Below, piece after piece: positions 1 through 9,751 of a DNA stretch of 64,000 bases (positions are counted from its first letter, which is position 1; the number at the start of each line of letters is the position of its first letter). This stretch comes from Chitinibacter tainanensis DSM 15459 (GTDB lineage: Bacteria; Pseudomonadota; Gammaproteobacteria; Burkholderiales; Chitinibacteraceae). The position numbers and the translations under genes are program-made. The notes below the pieces were generated by a model that worked only from the letters and a program-made list of their open reading frames with translations, did not search any database and was not told where the DNA came from. The stretch spans positions 239,466 through 303,465 of the forward strand of contig NZ_KE386953.1 of NCBI RefSeq assembly GCF_000429785.1, in the 5' to 3' direction.

Positions 1-13
1 CCCATACCACTGC

Positions 14-90
14 GGAGTGGTAGTTCAGTTGGTTAGAATACCGGCCTGTCACGCCGGGGGTCGCGGGTTCGAGCCCCGTCCACTCCGCCA
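14..90 (+). tRNA. tRNA-Asp (GTC)
   Basis: A complete cloverleaf is readable. The acceptor arm GGAGTGG pairs with CCACTCC, followed by discriminator G and an encoded CCA. The D-loop, the anticodon GTC at 48-50 and the T-loop GGTTCGAGCCC are all in place. The body closely matches bacterial tRNA-Asp. Confidence 0.97.
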
Positions 91-285
91 AATCCTTGCA
101 CCTCCCCTTGCTTTCTCTTCGTCAGTACTGTCCACATTACGCCACCATTTGCTGCGTGTATTTCTACCATTCATCGCGCAGGTGTTGTAGCCATAACCCG
201 CGAACCGAGCCGCTATCGCACCGCTCAGGGTTTGCCTGTACACTTAGCAGCCAGATAACACCACCTTGGGCTGGCCGATCCGACT

Positions 286-1539
286 ATGGCACAAGACACA
301 GAGCAAAAAATCGCCACCTTCACCTGCCTGGGCTATCAAGTCCCCCTCGCTCATGGCTATGCGATTACCCTGTGCCTATTGATTTTAGGGCTATTTAGCT
401 TTAATGCCGCCCACGGCGAAGGTTGGATCAACACCCTGATTCTATTTATGCTTGGCGCCACGGTTGGCCTCGTGCTGTGGCCGGCAGTGGTATCAAAGCC
501 AAAACAAACTAATACCTATACCGAAACTAACACCACCATCGTGCCGCCCGCCGAGGCCCATGATGTGCTGGCCGGAGTGCCCGATTTACTCTGGACGATC
601 GATTACGCCAGCCGGCGGGTTAGCTCACACAATCAACATGATTTGCCCTTTCACCCCAGCGGCAGCCAGTTTGCCAAGCTCAGCAGCATTTTCCCGGCCC
701 GGGTAGCCCGGCAATTTCTGGAAACTCTGATCGAGCTGCAAAACACCCAGCGTCAAGCCCGCTTTGAATACACCTTGGGCGCCGAACATGAGCAGCACAC
801 CTTCGAAGCGCGTCTAACCCCACTGAGCGAGCGCGATTGCGTGGTGATCATCCGTGACGTGTCACATATCAAGGCCACCGAAGCCGCGCTCTTCAAGCAG
901 CAGCTATTCACCCAGCAGATTATCGACGCCAGCCCCAATCTGGTCTTTATTCGCGATCAGCATGGCCGCTTCCTCTTGGTGAACCAAACTACACAAACCC
1001 TCCTGGGGCATGACCAGATTGTGCACTCCCACCTTGGGCTGCACGACGATACCCCCATACTGAGCGCGGGTGACGAGCAAGTTTTAGCCAGCGGTGAAGT
1101 GATCCGCATCGAAGACAGCTGCGTGTTGGCTAGCGGGCGCCGGCATTGGTTTGATATGACCAAACTCGCCATTGCCCGCGAAGGCGCTACCTATATCCTT
1201 ACCATCGCCATCGACATCACCGCCCAAAAAGAAAATGAGCTCGCGCAAACCGAAAGCGGCATTCTGATTCGGGCCATGGCCAATACCCTGCCGCACCCGA
1301 TGCTGTTGGTGCAACAAGAGCAAATCCAATTTGCCAATCACGCCGCCTGCCAGGCGCTGGGCTTTAGCCCGGATGAGCTGATTGGCAAAACCTTGCCTGA
1401 GCTCGGCTGCACCACTTGTCTACATGAGACTTTGCCGGCGGATGGCCTCTTGCTCTGCGATGGTTTGGGCCAGAACACCCACTGGCGCATCGGCCAATTG
1501 CCGGCGCCACTCGGTCACTTACTCACCCGGCAGGACTAA
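286..1539 (+). CDS. Membrane-anchored PAS-domain sensory protein without output domain
   Basis: This is a 417-residue protein of unknown specific function. Two hydrophobic segments (about residues 24-42 and 48-66) form a membrane anchor. About three PAS-like modules follow (roughly 90-200, 205-320 and 325-410); the second has the typical S-box flow (ASPNLVFIRD, LLVNQT, TIAIDITAQKENE). The chain ends right after the third PAS with no histidine kinase, GGDEF, EAL or methyl-accepting domain, so it presumably senses and relays to a partner, or is a truncated sensor kinase. The ATG has only a weak ribosome site. hrpA follows 56 nt downstream on the same strand with no obvious functional link. Confidence 0.75.
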   Translation: MAQDTEQKIATFTCLGYQVPLAHGYAITLCLLILGLFSFNAAHGEGWINTLILFMLGATVGLVLWPAVVSKPKQTNTYTETNTTIVPPAEAHDVLAGVPDLLWTIDYASRRVSSHNQHDLPFHPSGSQFAKLSSIFPARVARQFLETLIELQNTQRQARFEYTLGAEHEQHTFEARLTPLSERDCVVIIRDVSHIKATEAALFKQQLFTQQIIDASPNLVFIRDQHGRFLLVNQTTQTLLGHDQIVHSHLGLHDDTPILSAGDEQVLASGEVIRIEDSCVLASGRRHWFDMTKLAIAREGATYILTIAIDITAQKENELAQTESGILIRAMANTLPHPMLLVQQEQIQFANHAACQALGFSPDELIGKTLPELGCTTCLHETLPADGLLLCDGLGQNTHWRIGQLPAPLGHLLTRQD

Positions 1540-1595
1540 GCCCCCAGCCGTGCTAAAATTGCCGCTTTGTTTGCTCTTAAAAAACGACTGCGGCA

Positions 1596-4500
1596 ATGAG
1601 TTCTTCCCTTCGCGAACTGCGCACCCAACTGCTTGATACCCAAAGTAGCGATCGCTACGCCCTTGGCCGGCTGATTAGCCAGATTGCCGAGCGGGAAAAA
1701 CGCCAGCAACCCACCGATCAGCTGCACCAGCAACTGCGCCAAGGCCTGGATAAATCGCTGGCCAAATCAGCGCTGCGCCGAGAAAAACTCCCCAGCCCTG
1801 ACTACGACGATTTCCTACCGGTTAATCAGCGCCGCGACGAGCTCAAAGCTGCCATCGCGCAGCACCAGGTCGTCATCGTGTGTGGTGAAACCGGCTCGGG
1901 TAAAACCACTCAGCTGCCGAAAATCTGTCTCGAGCTGGGCCGTGGTGTTCATGGCCTGATCGGCCACACCCAGCCCCGCCGGCTGGCGGCGCGCTCGGTC
2001 GCAGCGCGAATTGCGCAAGAATTAAAATCCGAGCTCGGTCAGCATGTTGGCTACAAGGTGCGCTTTACCGATAAAAGCTCAAGCGCCAGCTACATCAAGC
2101 TGATGACCGACGGTATTTTGCTGGCCGAATCGCTGTCTGATCGTTTCTTGAGCCAATACGACACCATCATCATCGACGAGGCGCACGAGCGCAGCCTGAA
2201 TATTGATTTCTTGCTGGGCTACCTCAAGCAAATCCTGCCCAAACGGCCCGATCTGAAAGTAATCGTCACCTCGGCCACGATTGATGCCGACCGCTTTAGC
2301 CGCCACTTTAATGGCGCACCGGTGCTGGAAGTCTCAGGCCGCACTTATCCAGTGGAAGTGCGCTATCAGCCGCTTGCCAGCACGGATGAAGACGATCAAG
2401 AGCTGGAAATGGAAGAAGCCGTGGTGCACGCGGTGGAAAACCTGTGGCGCCGCGATGGCAGCGGCGATGTACTGGTGTTTCTGCCCGGCGAGCGTGAAAT
2501 TCGCGAAACCGCCGAAGAGCTGCGCAAAGCCAAACTGATGGGCGCCGAGATTTTGCCGCTGTTTGCCCGGCTTTCAAATGAAGAACAGCAACGCATCTTC
2601 CGCCCCGGCCAATCGGGCCGGCGGATTGTGCTGGCCACCAATGTGGCCGAAACCTCGCTCACCGTGCCGGGCATACGTTATGTCATCGACAGCGGTCAGG
2701 CGCGCATCAACCGCTACAGCCCGCGGGCGAAAGTCGAGCAACTCTTAATCGAAAAAATCTCGCAAGCCTCGGCCCGCCAGCGCGCCGGGCGTTGCGGCCG
2801 GGTGGCCAGCGGGATTTGTGTACGCCTGTATTCGGAAGACGATTTCAACGCCCGCCCGGCGTTTACCGACCCCGAAATCGTGCGCTCTAGCCTTGCCGGC
2901 GTGATTTTGCGCATGGCCGCCTTGCGCCTGGGCCGGGTGGATGAGTTTCCGTTTATCGAAGCGCCATCGGGCAAGCTGATTGCCGATGGCTATCAGCAGC
3001 TGCGCGAGCTCAATGCCGTGGATGAGCAAGATCGGCTCACCCCGATTGGCCAACAACTGGCGCGCCTACCGGTTGATCCGCGCGTGGGCCGCATGTTACT
3101 GGCCGGGCAAGAGGAAGGCTGTCTGCGCGAAATGCTGATCATCGCCTCAGGGCTATCGGTGCAAGACCCGCGCGAGCGCCCGTTCGATGCCCGCCAGGCT
3201 GCCGATCAGGCCCATGCCAAATTTGTAGAGGAAAAATCCGATTTCCTCTCCTATCTGCGACTGTGGGATTACTTCGAAAAGCTCTTAGCCGACAAAACCT
3301 CCAACCGCCAACTGGTGCAGGATTGCCATCGCAATTTCCTCTCCTACCTGCGCCTGCGCGAATGGCGCGAGCTGCACAAACAGCTGTCCGAGATGGCCAG
3401 CGAATTGCGCCTGAACGACAAGCCCGGCACTTTCGAGCAAATCCACAAGGCGCTGATCACCGGTCTCTTGGGCAATCTAGGCTTTAAGCAGCCGGAAAAC
3501 GACGAATATCTGGGCGCGCGCGGGATTAAATTCACGGTCTTCCCCGGCTCGAATCTGAAAAAAGCCCGCCCGAAATGGATCGTGGCGGCCGAGCTTGTGG
3601 AGACCAGCAAGCTGTATGCGCGCTGCGTGGCCGCCATTGAGCCAGAATGGGTAGAAAAGCTCGCCCCGCATCTGGTGAAAAAGCAATATTTCGATCCGCA
3701 CTGGAGCAAGGAACAAGCGCAGGTCAGCGCCTCCGAGCGGGTTACTTTGTATGGCCTGCCGATTGTGGCACGGCGCAAGGTGCATTACGGCCCGATCAAT
3801 CCGGTGGAAGCGCGCGAGATTTTTATCCGCGAAGCACTGGTGAATTTCAATTTCCAAACCCGCGCCAAATTCTTCGAGCACAATCTGGCCCTATTGCTGG
3901 ATGTGGAAGAGCTGGAACACAAAGCCCGCCGTCAGGATGTACTGGTGGATGAGCACGCGCTGTTTGCCTTCTTTGATGCCAAGCTACCGGCCGAGATTAT
4001 CAATGGCGCCAGCTTTGAAGCCTGGCGCAAAGAAGCCGAAAAAGTCGCCCCGCAGCTCTTATTTCTCACCCGCGATGATCTGATGCAGCACAGCGCGGCC
4101 GCGGTCACCGAAGAGCAATATCCGGCCTTTTTCCGCCTGCACGATGCCAAGCTACCGCTGGGGTATCGGTTCGAGCCCGGCCATGCGCTTGATGGTGTGA
4201 CCATTACCCTCCCCCTGCATCTGCTCAATCGGGTCAATCACGCCACCTTTGATTGGCTAGTGCCCGGCCTGATCCGCGAAAAAATCACCCTGCTGGTGAA
4301 ATCGCTGCCCAAGCCGATTCGCCGCCTGTGTGTGCCGGTGCCCGAGTTTGCCACCCGCATGCTGGTTGAGCTGGAGCGTGCCGACCGTGAAGCGCCCTTG
4401 CTGCCTCAGCTGGCGCAAGCCATCACCCGTGGCTGCGGCCAGCCGGTGAGCGTCGACGACATCAGCAGCAAAGATTTGCCGCTGCATCTGCAAATGAATT

Positions 4501-5495
4501 TCCGCATTGTGGATGATGCCGGCCAGGAGCTGGCACAAGGCCGCGATCTGATCGCCATTCGTGCCCAGCTGGGCGAAGCCGCCCAGCTCACCTTCCGCGA
4601 TACGGCCGATGAGAGCACCGGCATCGAAAAAACCGGCCTTAGCAAATGGGATTTTGGCGATCTGCCGGCCAAGCTCAATTTCAAACGCCACGGCAAAGGC
4701 ATGATCGGCTATCCGGGCCTCATTCCCGATAGTGACGAAGCCGGCAAAGAATGCGTGGCGATTCGGCTGTTTGATACCGAACATGCCGCGCTTGAGGCGC
4801 ACCGCGCCGGCGTAGTGAAGCTGCTGCAATTCGAGCTCAAAGAGCACGTTAAACAACTGCCCAAAGCCCTGCCTAATTTCAATCAGCTGGCGATTCAGTA
4901 CCGTGCGCTGGGCAATAGCGATCAGCTCTTGGCCGATGTAGTCGAATGCATCTGCCAGCGCGCCTTTCTGGGCGAAGACGAAGCCCCGCGTAAAAAGAAA
5001 GACTTCGACGAGCAAAAGAGCCGCGCCAAAGTGCGCCTGCCCTCGGTGCGCGATGCCGTGCTGCGCACCCTTACCGAGCTTGCGCCCGAATACACCGCCA
5101 TCAACGGCCTGCTACCCAAAGCCGGCGCCCTGCAAACCGAACTGAAAGCGCAGCTGGCTAGCCTCGTCTACCCCGGCTTTCTCGCCCACACCCCGTGGGA
5201 GCAGCTACCGCGCCTGCCGCTGTATCTGAAAGCCATGAAAATCCGCCTCGAAAAACGCGTACAAAACCCGAGCCGCGATGGCCAGCGCGGGGCGGAGATC
5301 AACGAGCTAATGCAGCGGTATACGACGGAGATCGAGAAGTGGCAACGCGAAGGGCGAGATACCCTCCCCTTACTGCCATTTCGCTGGATGATCGAAGAGC
5401 TGCGGATTAGTCTTTTCGCGCAAGAGCTGCGCACACCGTATCCGGTGTCGGTGAAGCGGCTGGATAAGGTTTGGGCGGAGATGACAAAGCGGTGA
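1596..5495 (+). CDS. hrpA: ATP-dependent RNA helicase HrpA
   Basis: This 1299-residue DEAH-box RNA helicase has the usual length for HrpA. Walker [10 protein letters not shown] lies near residue 99 and the DEAH box near 194. SATID (motif III) and the QRAGRCGR arginine-finger motif (VI) follow, then the helicase-associated OB-fold region and the long C-terminal DUF3418-type half typical of HrpA. The family is cytoplasmic and is linked to rescue of stalled ribosomes and mRNA processing. The gene stands alone. After the stop come two perfect hairpins (5515-5539, 5559-5590) without a T-run. Confidence 0.97.
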   Translation: MSSSLRELRTQLLDTQSSDRYALGRLISQIAEREKRQQPTDQLHQQLRQGLDKSLAKSALRREKLPSPDYDDFLPVNQRRDELKAAIAQHQVVIVCGETGSGKTTQLPKICLELGRGVHGLIGHTQPRRLAARSVAARIAQELKSELGQHVGYKVRFTDKSSSASYIKLMTDGILLAESLSDRFLSQYDTIIIDEAHERSLNIDFLLGYLKQILPKRPDLKVIVTSATIDADRFSRHFNGAPVLEVSGRTYPVEVRYQPLASTDEDDQELEMEEAVVHAVENLWRRDGSGDVLVFLPGEREIRETAEELRKAKLMGAEILPLFARLSNEEQQRIFRPGQSGRRIVLATNVAETSLTVPGIRYVIDSGQARINRYSPRAKVEQLLIEKISQASARQRAGRCGRVASGICVRLYSEDDFNARPAFTDPEIVRSSLAGVILRMAALRLGRVDEFPFIEAPSGKLIADGYQQLRELNAVDEQDRLTPIGQQLARLPVDPRVGRMLLAGQEEGCLREMLIIASGLSVQDPRERPFDARQAADQAHAKFVEEKSDFLSYLRLWDYFEKLLADKTSNRQLVQDCHRNFLSYLRLREWRELHKQLSEMASELRLNDKPGTFEQIHKALITGLLGNLGFKQPENDEYLGARGIKFTVFPGSNLKKARPKWIVAAELVETSKLYARCVAAIEPEWVEKLAPHLVKKQYFDPHWSKEQAQVSASERVTLYGLPIVARRKVHYGPINPVEAREIFIREALVNFNFQTRAKFFEHNLALLLDVEELEHKARRQDVLVDEHALFAFFDAKLPAEIINGASFEAWRKEAEKVAPQLLFLTRDDLMQHSAAAVTEEQYPAFFRLHDAKLPLGYRFEPGHALDGVTITLPLHLLNRVNHATFDWLVPGLIREKITLLVKSLPKPIRRLCVPVPEFATRMLVELERADREAPLLPQLAQAITRGCGQPVSVDDISSKDLPLHLQMNFRIVDDAGQELAQGRDLIAIRAQLGEAAQLTFRDTADESTGIEKTGLSKWDFGDLPAKLNFKRHGKGMIGYPGLIPDSDEAGKECVAIRLFDTEHAALEAHRAGVVKLLQFELKEHVKQLPKALPNFNQLAIQYRALGNSDQLLADVVECICQRAFLGEDEAPRKKKDFDEQKSRAKVRLPSVRDAVLRTLTELAPEYTAINGLLPKAGALQTELKAQLASLVYPGFLAHTPWEQLPRLPLYLKAMKIRLEKRVQNPSRDGQRGAEINELMQRYTTEIEKWQREGRDTLPLLPFRWMIEELRISLFAQELRTPYPVSVKRLDKVWAEMTKR

Positions 5496-5514
5496 TGGTT
5501 GATATTCTCTAGGA

Positions 5515-5590
5515 TGTATTGCCGCGAGGCGGCAATACACTAAAAGCAGGTTTGCTGATGCGGCGTAGTGCCAATGGCAACTACGCCGCA
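5515..5590 (+). other. Two consecutive perfect hairpins after hrpA
   Basis: TGTATTGCCGC / GCGGCAATACA (5515-5539, 3-nt loop) is followed by TGCGGCGTAGT / ACTACGCCGCA (5559-5590, whose loop holds a further GCC/GGC pairing). Each has an 11-bp perfect stem. Neither is followed by a T-tract, so they could protect the 3' end or terminate poorly. The rest of the 5496-5783 gap is AT-rich and probably holds the promoter of the next gene; no clear -35/-10 pair was identified. Confidence 0.6.
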
Positions 5591-5783
5591 CGGTGTGGAA
5601 TTTACAGCAGAGAAATCAAATCAACCATCTATTAGCAATTAATTATTTAATAAATAACGCTTATCGGCTTAAATAAATAATTCATGATCTATTCTATTCA
5701 ATACTGCAAACCGACCATATAATTCATTCGCATAACACTTTGCATATACCAATATTCGGCATATTAACCGCAGGATGAAACAT

Positions 5784-6524
5784 ATGAACTCAGCTTTGAA
5801 AAGCATCGCTGCCCTACTTCTGGCGGCCGCGCTCTCACCTGCCCAAGCAGCGATTCAAACTTTTACCGGCACCGATGTGATCTATACCATCGATGACACA
5901 TTTGCATGGTATGAAGGGCTAACAGCCAGCGTGAGCGGCAATACCCTGACGTTTAGCAACCGCGAAGGTGGTGCAATTTCGGCGCAAACCGGCTATGGAA
6001 AAAGTAGTCATGCCTCTGCCTATTTCGATGGCCATCATTGGATGAGCGACAATGGTGTTTACGTTCAGGCCAAATCTGGCAAGGCCATTACTGGCTTTGC
6101 TACCATGCTCGATGCCACCGTCGACGGTGCAGTCAAAGGTACAAGCTCTAGCATTAGCTCTACTAAGCTATCTGACGTTTGGGGTGTTGATTTGAACACT
6201 AACCAGCAAGCATTGGCTAGGCTCGGTACATCTTCTTATGCATCTGGCGAGAAGAATAAGCTCACGCCACTGCCAGTACTGCAAAACAATCCGTATCAAG
6301 GCAGCTTCTATCAAGCGACAACAGGCAAAGTTGAGCTTGGTTTTTATAGCTATGCCGGTGTAAGTACCAGCAATGCGCTTGGTAATAGCTTTGCATCAGC
6401 CAGCCTCAATAGCTTTGGCGTGACCACGCAGGTTGCGCCAGTGCCAGAGCCAGAAACCTACGCTTTGATGGGCATGGGTCTGATCGGTTTGCTGGCAGCG
6501 CGCCGTCGTAAATTGGCAAAATAA
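5784..6524 (+). CDS. PEP-CTERM sorting-domain exported protein
   Basis: This is an exported protein of about 246 residues and unknown function. It has a Sec signal peptide (hydrophobic stretch ending in SPAQAA), a Ser/Thr/Gly-rich middle and a classic PEP-CTERM tail: VPEPETYALMG, a hydrophobic helix, then ARRRK. Such tails are recognised by exosortase (EpsH/XrtA), usually in exopolysaccharide-making bacteria; no exosortase is in this window. I prefer the ATG at 5784 because AGGA (5772-5775) sits 8 nt before it; the ATG at 5775 overlaps that site. A strong terminator follows at 6602-6626. Confidence 0.85.
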   Translation: MNSALKSIAALLLAAALSPAQAAIQTFTGTDVIYTIDDTFAWYEGLTASVSGNTLTFSNREGGAISAQTGYGKSSHASAYFDGHHWMSDNGVYVQAKSGKAITGFATMLDATVDGAVKGTSSSISSTKLSDVWGVDLNTNQQALARLGTSSYASGEKNKLTPLPVLQNNPYQGSFYQATTGKVELGFYSYAGVSTSNALGNSFASASLNSFGVTTQVAPVPEPETYALMGMGLIGLLAARRRKLAK

Positions 6525-6601
6525 TCTACTCCGTTTAAAAGCCACCAAATGCTGTGCAGCGTAATCACAGAAAGGATTTCGCTGCACAGATCAAACTCAA
6601 G

Positions 6602-6626
6602 ACCGCCATCCATGGCGGTTTTTTTT
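6602..6626 (+). terminator. Rho-independent terminator after the PEP-CTERM gene
   Basis: ACCGCCAT / ATGGCGGT stem followed by eight T. A second inverted repeat, TGTGCAGCG / CGCTGCACA (6553-6561 and 6580-6588), lies between the stop codon and this terminator. Confidence 0.9.
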
Positions 6627-6674
6627 GCCTGCTGCAATTAATCAATCACGGATTGACGGCTATGCGCCGCGGCA

Positions 6675-7256
6675 CTTACTTCTTTTGCTTCGCCAAGAGA
6701 AGTAAGCAAGAGAAGGCGCCCCCGCAGCAGCGCGGGCTGCGCCCGTGCCCTCGCTGCGGACAGTCGAGGCGGTGGCTGCGCGACTTGGCCTACGGCCTTC
6801 GAACAGTGCTCGCCGAAACCCCGCCCCGCCTGTTCCTCGCTCGGCGCCGCTGAAGGGGAGAAACCACCCCAACTTCAGCTGCGCGGTAAATACTGGCAGT
6901 AGTATTGTGCTAAAGGCATTTTCGGGCTTTGGTTTGGTGAATATACCCCTGCCGTGGTTAGTACGAGTCGCCCGTGGAGCCGCGCCGTTCGGGAGGCGGT
7001 TGGCAAGGCATGGCGTAGCTTGGCGGCTTTGCCGCCTTAGCGGAGACTGTGGCCTTGGGCCATTTTAAGATGCGGCTGTTTGAGCGTTGCAACGCTAGCG
7101 CAACGCGAGTTCCCGCATCGCCTTGCCAAGCGCTGGACGGACGGGGTTTCGCGGCGATCGGGCACGCGAGGATTGCAAGGGACGGAGCAAGACCGACTGG
7201 CCTAAGGCCACGGCCTTCGCTAAGGCGCTAAAGCGCCAAGCTCCGTCACGCCTTGC
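6675..7256. repeat. Gene-free GC-rich repeat region with a long imperfect inverted repeat
   Basis: No credible gene lies in 6525-7396; the open frames there are Arg/Ala/Pro-rich low-complexity translations. Two structures stand out. CTTACTTCT / AGAAGTAAG (6675-6683 and 6698-6706) is a perfect 9-bp stem. Arms of about 59 nt at 7003-7061 and 7199-7256 are reverse complements of each other with scattered mismatches, each running from GCAAGGC through a nested AGCTTGGCG...GCCTTAGCG palindrome to GTGGCCTT(A/G)GGCC. The first motif resembles dispersed sequences I recall from other proteobacterial genomes, but I could not verify this. Confidence 0.7.
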
Positions 7257-7396
7257 TCGTTTGGCGGGCGAAACCGCCGGTTTACCGCCTGCGTAGCAGG
7301 CCATGCTCAACCTGCTCCTGCAGGGAATACAATCCACCTTGACGCGCCATCGCCCCCGCATCAACAATCGCTCTACTTTCAACCCACGGAACCATC

Positions 7397-7816
7397 ATGC
7401 GCCCTCGCCTCAACCTGATTTTGCTCGGTGTAAATGATCTGGCGCGCGCCAGCGCATTTTACGCAGCGCTGGGCTGGCCCCAAGCGCCAACGAGCCATGC
7501 GGGCTTTGTAAAAATTGATCTGGGTGGCGTGGTGTTGGGTTTGCTCGATCGGGCAGAGCTGGCAAAAGATTGCCTAGCGCCGGTGCAAAGCCACAGCGGA
7601 TTTGCCGGCTTTGCCCTCGTTTATATTGCGCATTCGGCCGCCGAAGTCAGCACCGTGCTCGCGGCGGCGGCCGCGTGCGGGGCCGAGATCGTGAAGCCTG
7701 CCACCACCACGGCTTGGGGAGTAGCGGGCTATTTTCGCGATCTGGATGGCCATCTCTTTGAGGTGTGCTACGAGGCGGGCTGGGTCTTTGATGCCGATGA
7801 CCACCTCGTGGTGTAG
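7397..7816 (+). CDS. VOC-superfamily (glyoxalase/bleomycin-resistance fold) protein
   Basis: This 139-residue single VOC domain has the N-terminal pattern LGVNDLARASAFYAALGW and the C-terminal YFRDLDGHLFEVCYE, which carries the usual C-terminal metal-ligand Glu. Substrate cannot be told; the family includes glyoxalases, dioxygenases and antibiotic-binding proteins. A GGAA ribosome site precedes the ATG. It converges on recD, its stop lying 3 nt from the recD stop, with no terminator between them. Confidence 0.85.
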   Translation: MRPRLNLILLGVNDLARASAFYAALGWPQAPTSHAGFVKIDLGGVVLGLLDRAELAKDCLAPVQSHSGFAGFALVYIAHSAAEVSTVLAAAAACGAEIVKPATTTAWGVAGYFRDLDGHLFEVCYEAGWVFDADDHLVV

Positions 7817-7819
7817 CCC

Positions 7820-9751
7820 TTAGCGCAACAAGCGCTGCGCCAGCCCCGACTGGCGCTCCACCTTGCGCGCCACCGCCTGGCGCACGCTGCGCTCGTCGCC
7901 CCACAGCGTAACGCGGGTTTTGGCGCGGGTGATGGCGGTGTAGACCAACTCCCGGCTTAAGAGCTGCCCGGCGCCCGCTTCGCCGGCGGGCAGCAGCAAG
8001 AGCACATGGGCAAATTCCGAGCCCTGCGATTTGTGTACCGTCATGGCAAAGGCGGTTTCCACATTGGCCAGCCGCGCCGGTGACACGCAGCGGGTGCTGC
8101 CATCGGCCTGCAAAAAATGCACCCACAGCTTGCCGCTGGCATCGGGCAGTGTGAGGCCAATATCGCCATTAAATAAGCCCAGCTCGTACAGATTTTGCGG
8201 GATCAGCACGGGCCGGCCGGCATACCATTGCTGCTCAGGCAGCTTGTGGCCACGGCGGGCGAGCTGCTGCTCCAGCAAGGCATTCACCTGCTCGACGCTG
8301 GCCGCGCCACGGCGCAGCGGGCTTAAAACCCGAAAGGCGTCAAAGGCGGCAAATACCGGCGCCGCGCTGGGCAATTGCGCGCCGGCCAAGGCGGCGGTAG
8401 TCTGCACGCTGGCATAGTCGGCCACGGCGGCAAGATAGGGCTGATACGCCGCCCACAGCGGGGCCAGCAATTCGGGCAGGCCGCTGCTGGCCGGATCGGC
8501 CGCCAGCCAGGCGAGCTCAGGCGGCGGTGCCGCACTCAGGCTGGCTGGCAGCGCGGCCGGGCTCATGGCGTTGGGCTGTAATAATTCAAACACCGCGCGG
8601 ATTTGTTCCTGATTAATCGCGCGAGCCAGCTGGCCAATCTGGCCGGAAAAGCGATAACTTTTCACCAAGGTAATCACATGATCGCCAAGCTGGCTGGGCG
8701 AAAACTCGGGCTGCACCGGCTGGCCGGTGAGTGCACTGAGCTGCGCGGCAAACGCGGGTGATAGCCCGACATCGCTGCACAAATCGCCCAGCACCGCGCC
8801 CGCCTCCACCGAGGCGAGCTGGTCTTTATCCCCCAACAGCACCAGCCGCGCATGGCTGGGCAAGGCGGCCAGGAGTTTACTCATCAGCGCCAGATCGACC
8901 ATCGAGGCTTCATCCACCACCAGCACATCCAGCGCCAGCGGGTGGCCGGCATGATGCACAAAGCGCACCGAATCAGGCCGGCTACCCAACAGCCGATGCA
9001 GCGTGCTGGCCTCGGTGGGCAGCGCGGCCAGCACCTCGGGCGCGAGCTGATCAGTCAGCTGGCTGCGGGCATTGCGAATGGCTTCCTGCATGCGGTTGGC
9101 CGCCTTGCCGGTGGGCGCCGCCAGCCGGATATTCAGCGGCGTGCCCGCGGTTTGCAGCGCGCCGGCTTGAAACAGCGCCAGTAGTTTGACCAAGGTGGTG
9201 GTTTTGCCGGTACCCGGCCCACCACTGATCACCATCAGCGCCTTGCATTGCGCCGCCGTGGCGGCCACGCGCTGCCAATCCAGCTCTTTGCCAGCTGGGC
9301 CAAAGAGCTGGGTGAGTTGTACGGCCAGCCCTGCGGGCGGGGCGAGTTCGCGCGCGCACAGCGCGGTCAGCCGCGCCGCCAGCTCGGCTTCGTAGGCATG
9401 ATAGCGCGCCAGATACAGCCGGCCCGCTTCGGCAATCAGCGGGCAAAATTCACCCGGCGCTCCCACCGCACCGCTGGCGCGCCAGGCGGCCAGATCACTG
9501 CCGGGCGGAATGTTGACGCAGACATCACCGCGCTCGCTGGCGCTGGCGGCCTGCAGCGCCAAGCCCAGTAAATCAGGCGGCGCGCTGGGGCAGGTTTTGC
9601 GCAACAGCGCCACCAGCGCCTGACCATAGGCACTGCCGCTGTCAGCATTGCCAGCGCCCACAGATGCGGGGCGGGCTGGCTCGGCCACGGCAAGCTCAGT
9701 TGGCGCTAACTCGGCCGGGGCAGTCAATTCGGTTTGCGGTGGCTTAATCAT
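7820..9751 (-). CDS. recD: Exodeoxyribonuclease V subunit alpha (RecD)
   Basis: This 643-residue 5'-3' helicase subunit of RecBCD has Walker A GGPGTGKTTT near residue 180, a DEASM Walker B, and the C-terminal UvrD-like motif TVHKSQGSEFAHVLLLLP followed by ELVYTAITRAK. The N-terminal 40 residues are Ala/Pro/Glu-rich. I chose the ATG at 9751: it overlaps the recB stop by 8 nt (ATGATTAA), implying translational coupling. A longer frame from 9784 would run further into recB. It is last in the recC-recB-recD operon. Confidence 0.95.
   Translation of the reverse strand: MIKPPQTELTAPAELAPTELAVAEPARPASVGAGNADSGSAYGQALVALLRKTCPSAPPDLLGLALQAASASERGDVCVNIPPGSDLAAWRASGAVGAPGEFCPLIAEAGRLYLARYHAYEAELAARLTALCARELAPPAGLAVQLTQLFGPAGKELDWQRVAATAAQCKALMVISGGPGTGKTTTLVKLLALFQAGALQTAGTPLNIRLAAPTGKAANRMQEAIRNARSQLTDQLAPEVLAALPTEASTLHRLLGSRPDSVRFVHHAGHPLALDVLVVDEASMVDLALMSKLLAALPSHARLVLLGDKDQLASVEAGAVLGDLCSDVGLSPAFAAQLSALTGQPVQPEFSPSQLGDHVITLVKSYRFSGQIGQLARAINQEQIRAVFELLQPNAMSPAALPASLSAAPPPELAWLAADPASSGLPELLAPLWAAYQPYLAAVADYASVQTTAALAGAQLPSAAPVFAAFDAFRVLSPLRRGAASVEQVNALLEQQLARRGHKLPEQQWYAGRPVLIPQNLYELGLFNGDIGLTLPDASGKLWVHFLQADGSTRCVSPARLANVETAFAMTVHKSQGSEFAHVLLLLPAGEAGAGQLLSRELVYTAITRAKTRVTLWGDERSVRQAVARKVERQSGLAQRLLR

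Noticed and set aside
4257-5015. 252-codon minus-strand frame opposite hrpA
   Set aside because: Shadow of the HrpA C-terminal region; no independent start signal or family.
6660-7380. Several short frames in the GC-rich repeat zone
   Set aside because: All are low-complexity Arg/Ala/Pro translations without ribosome sites; the inverted-repeat structure explains the openness.
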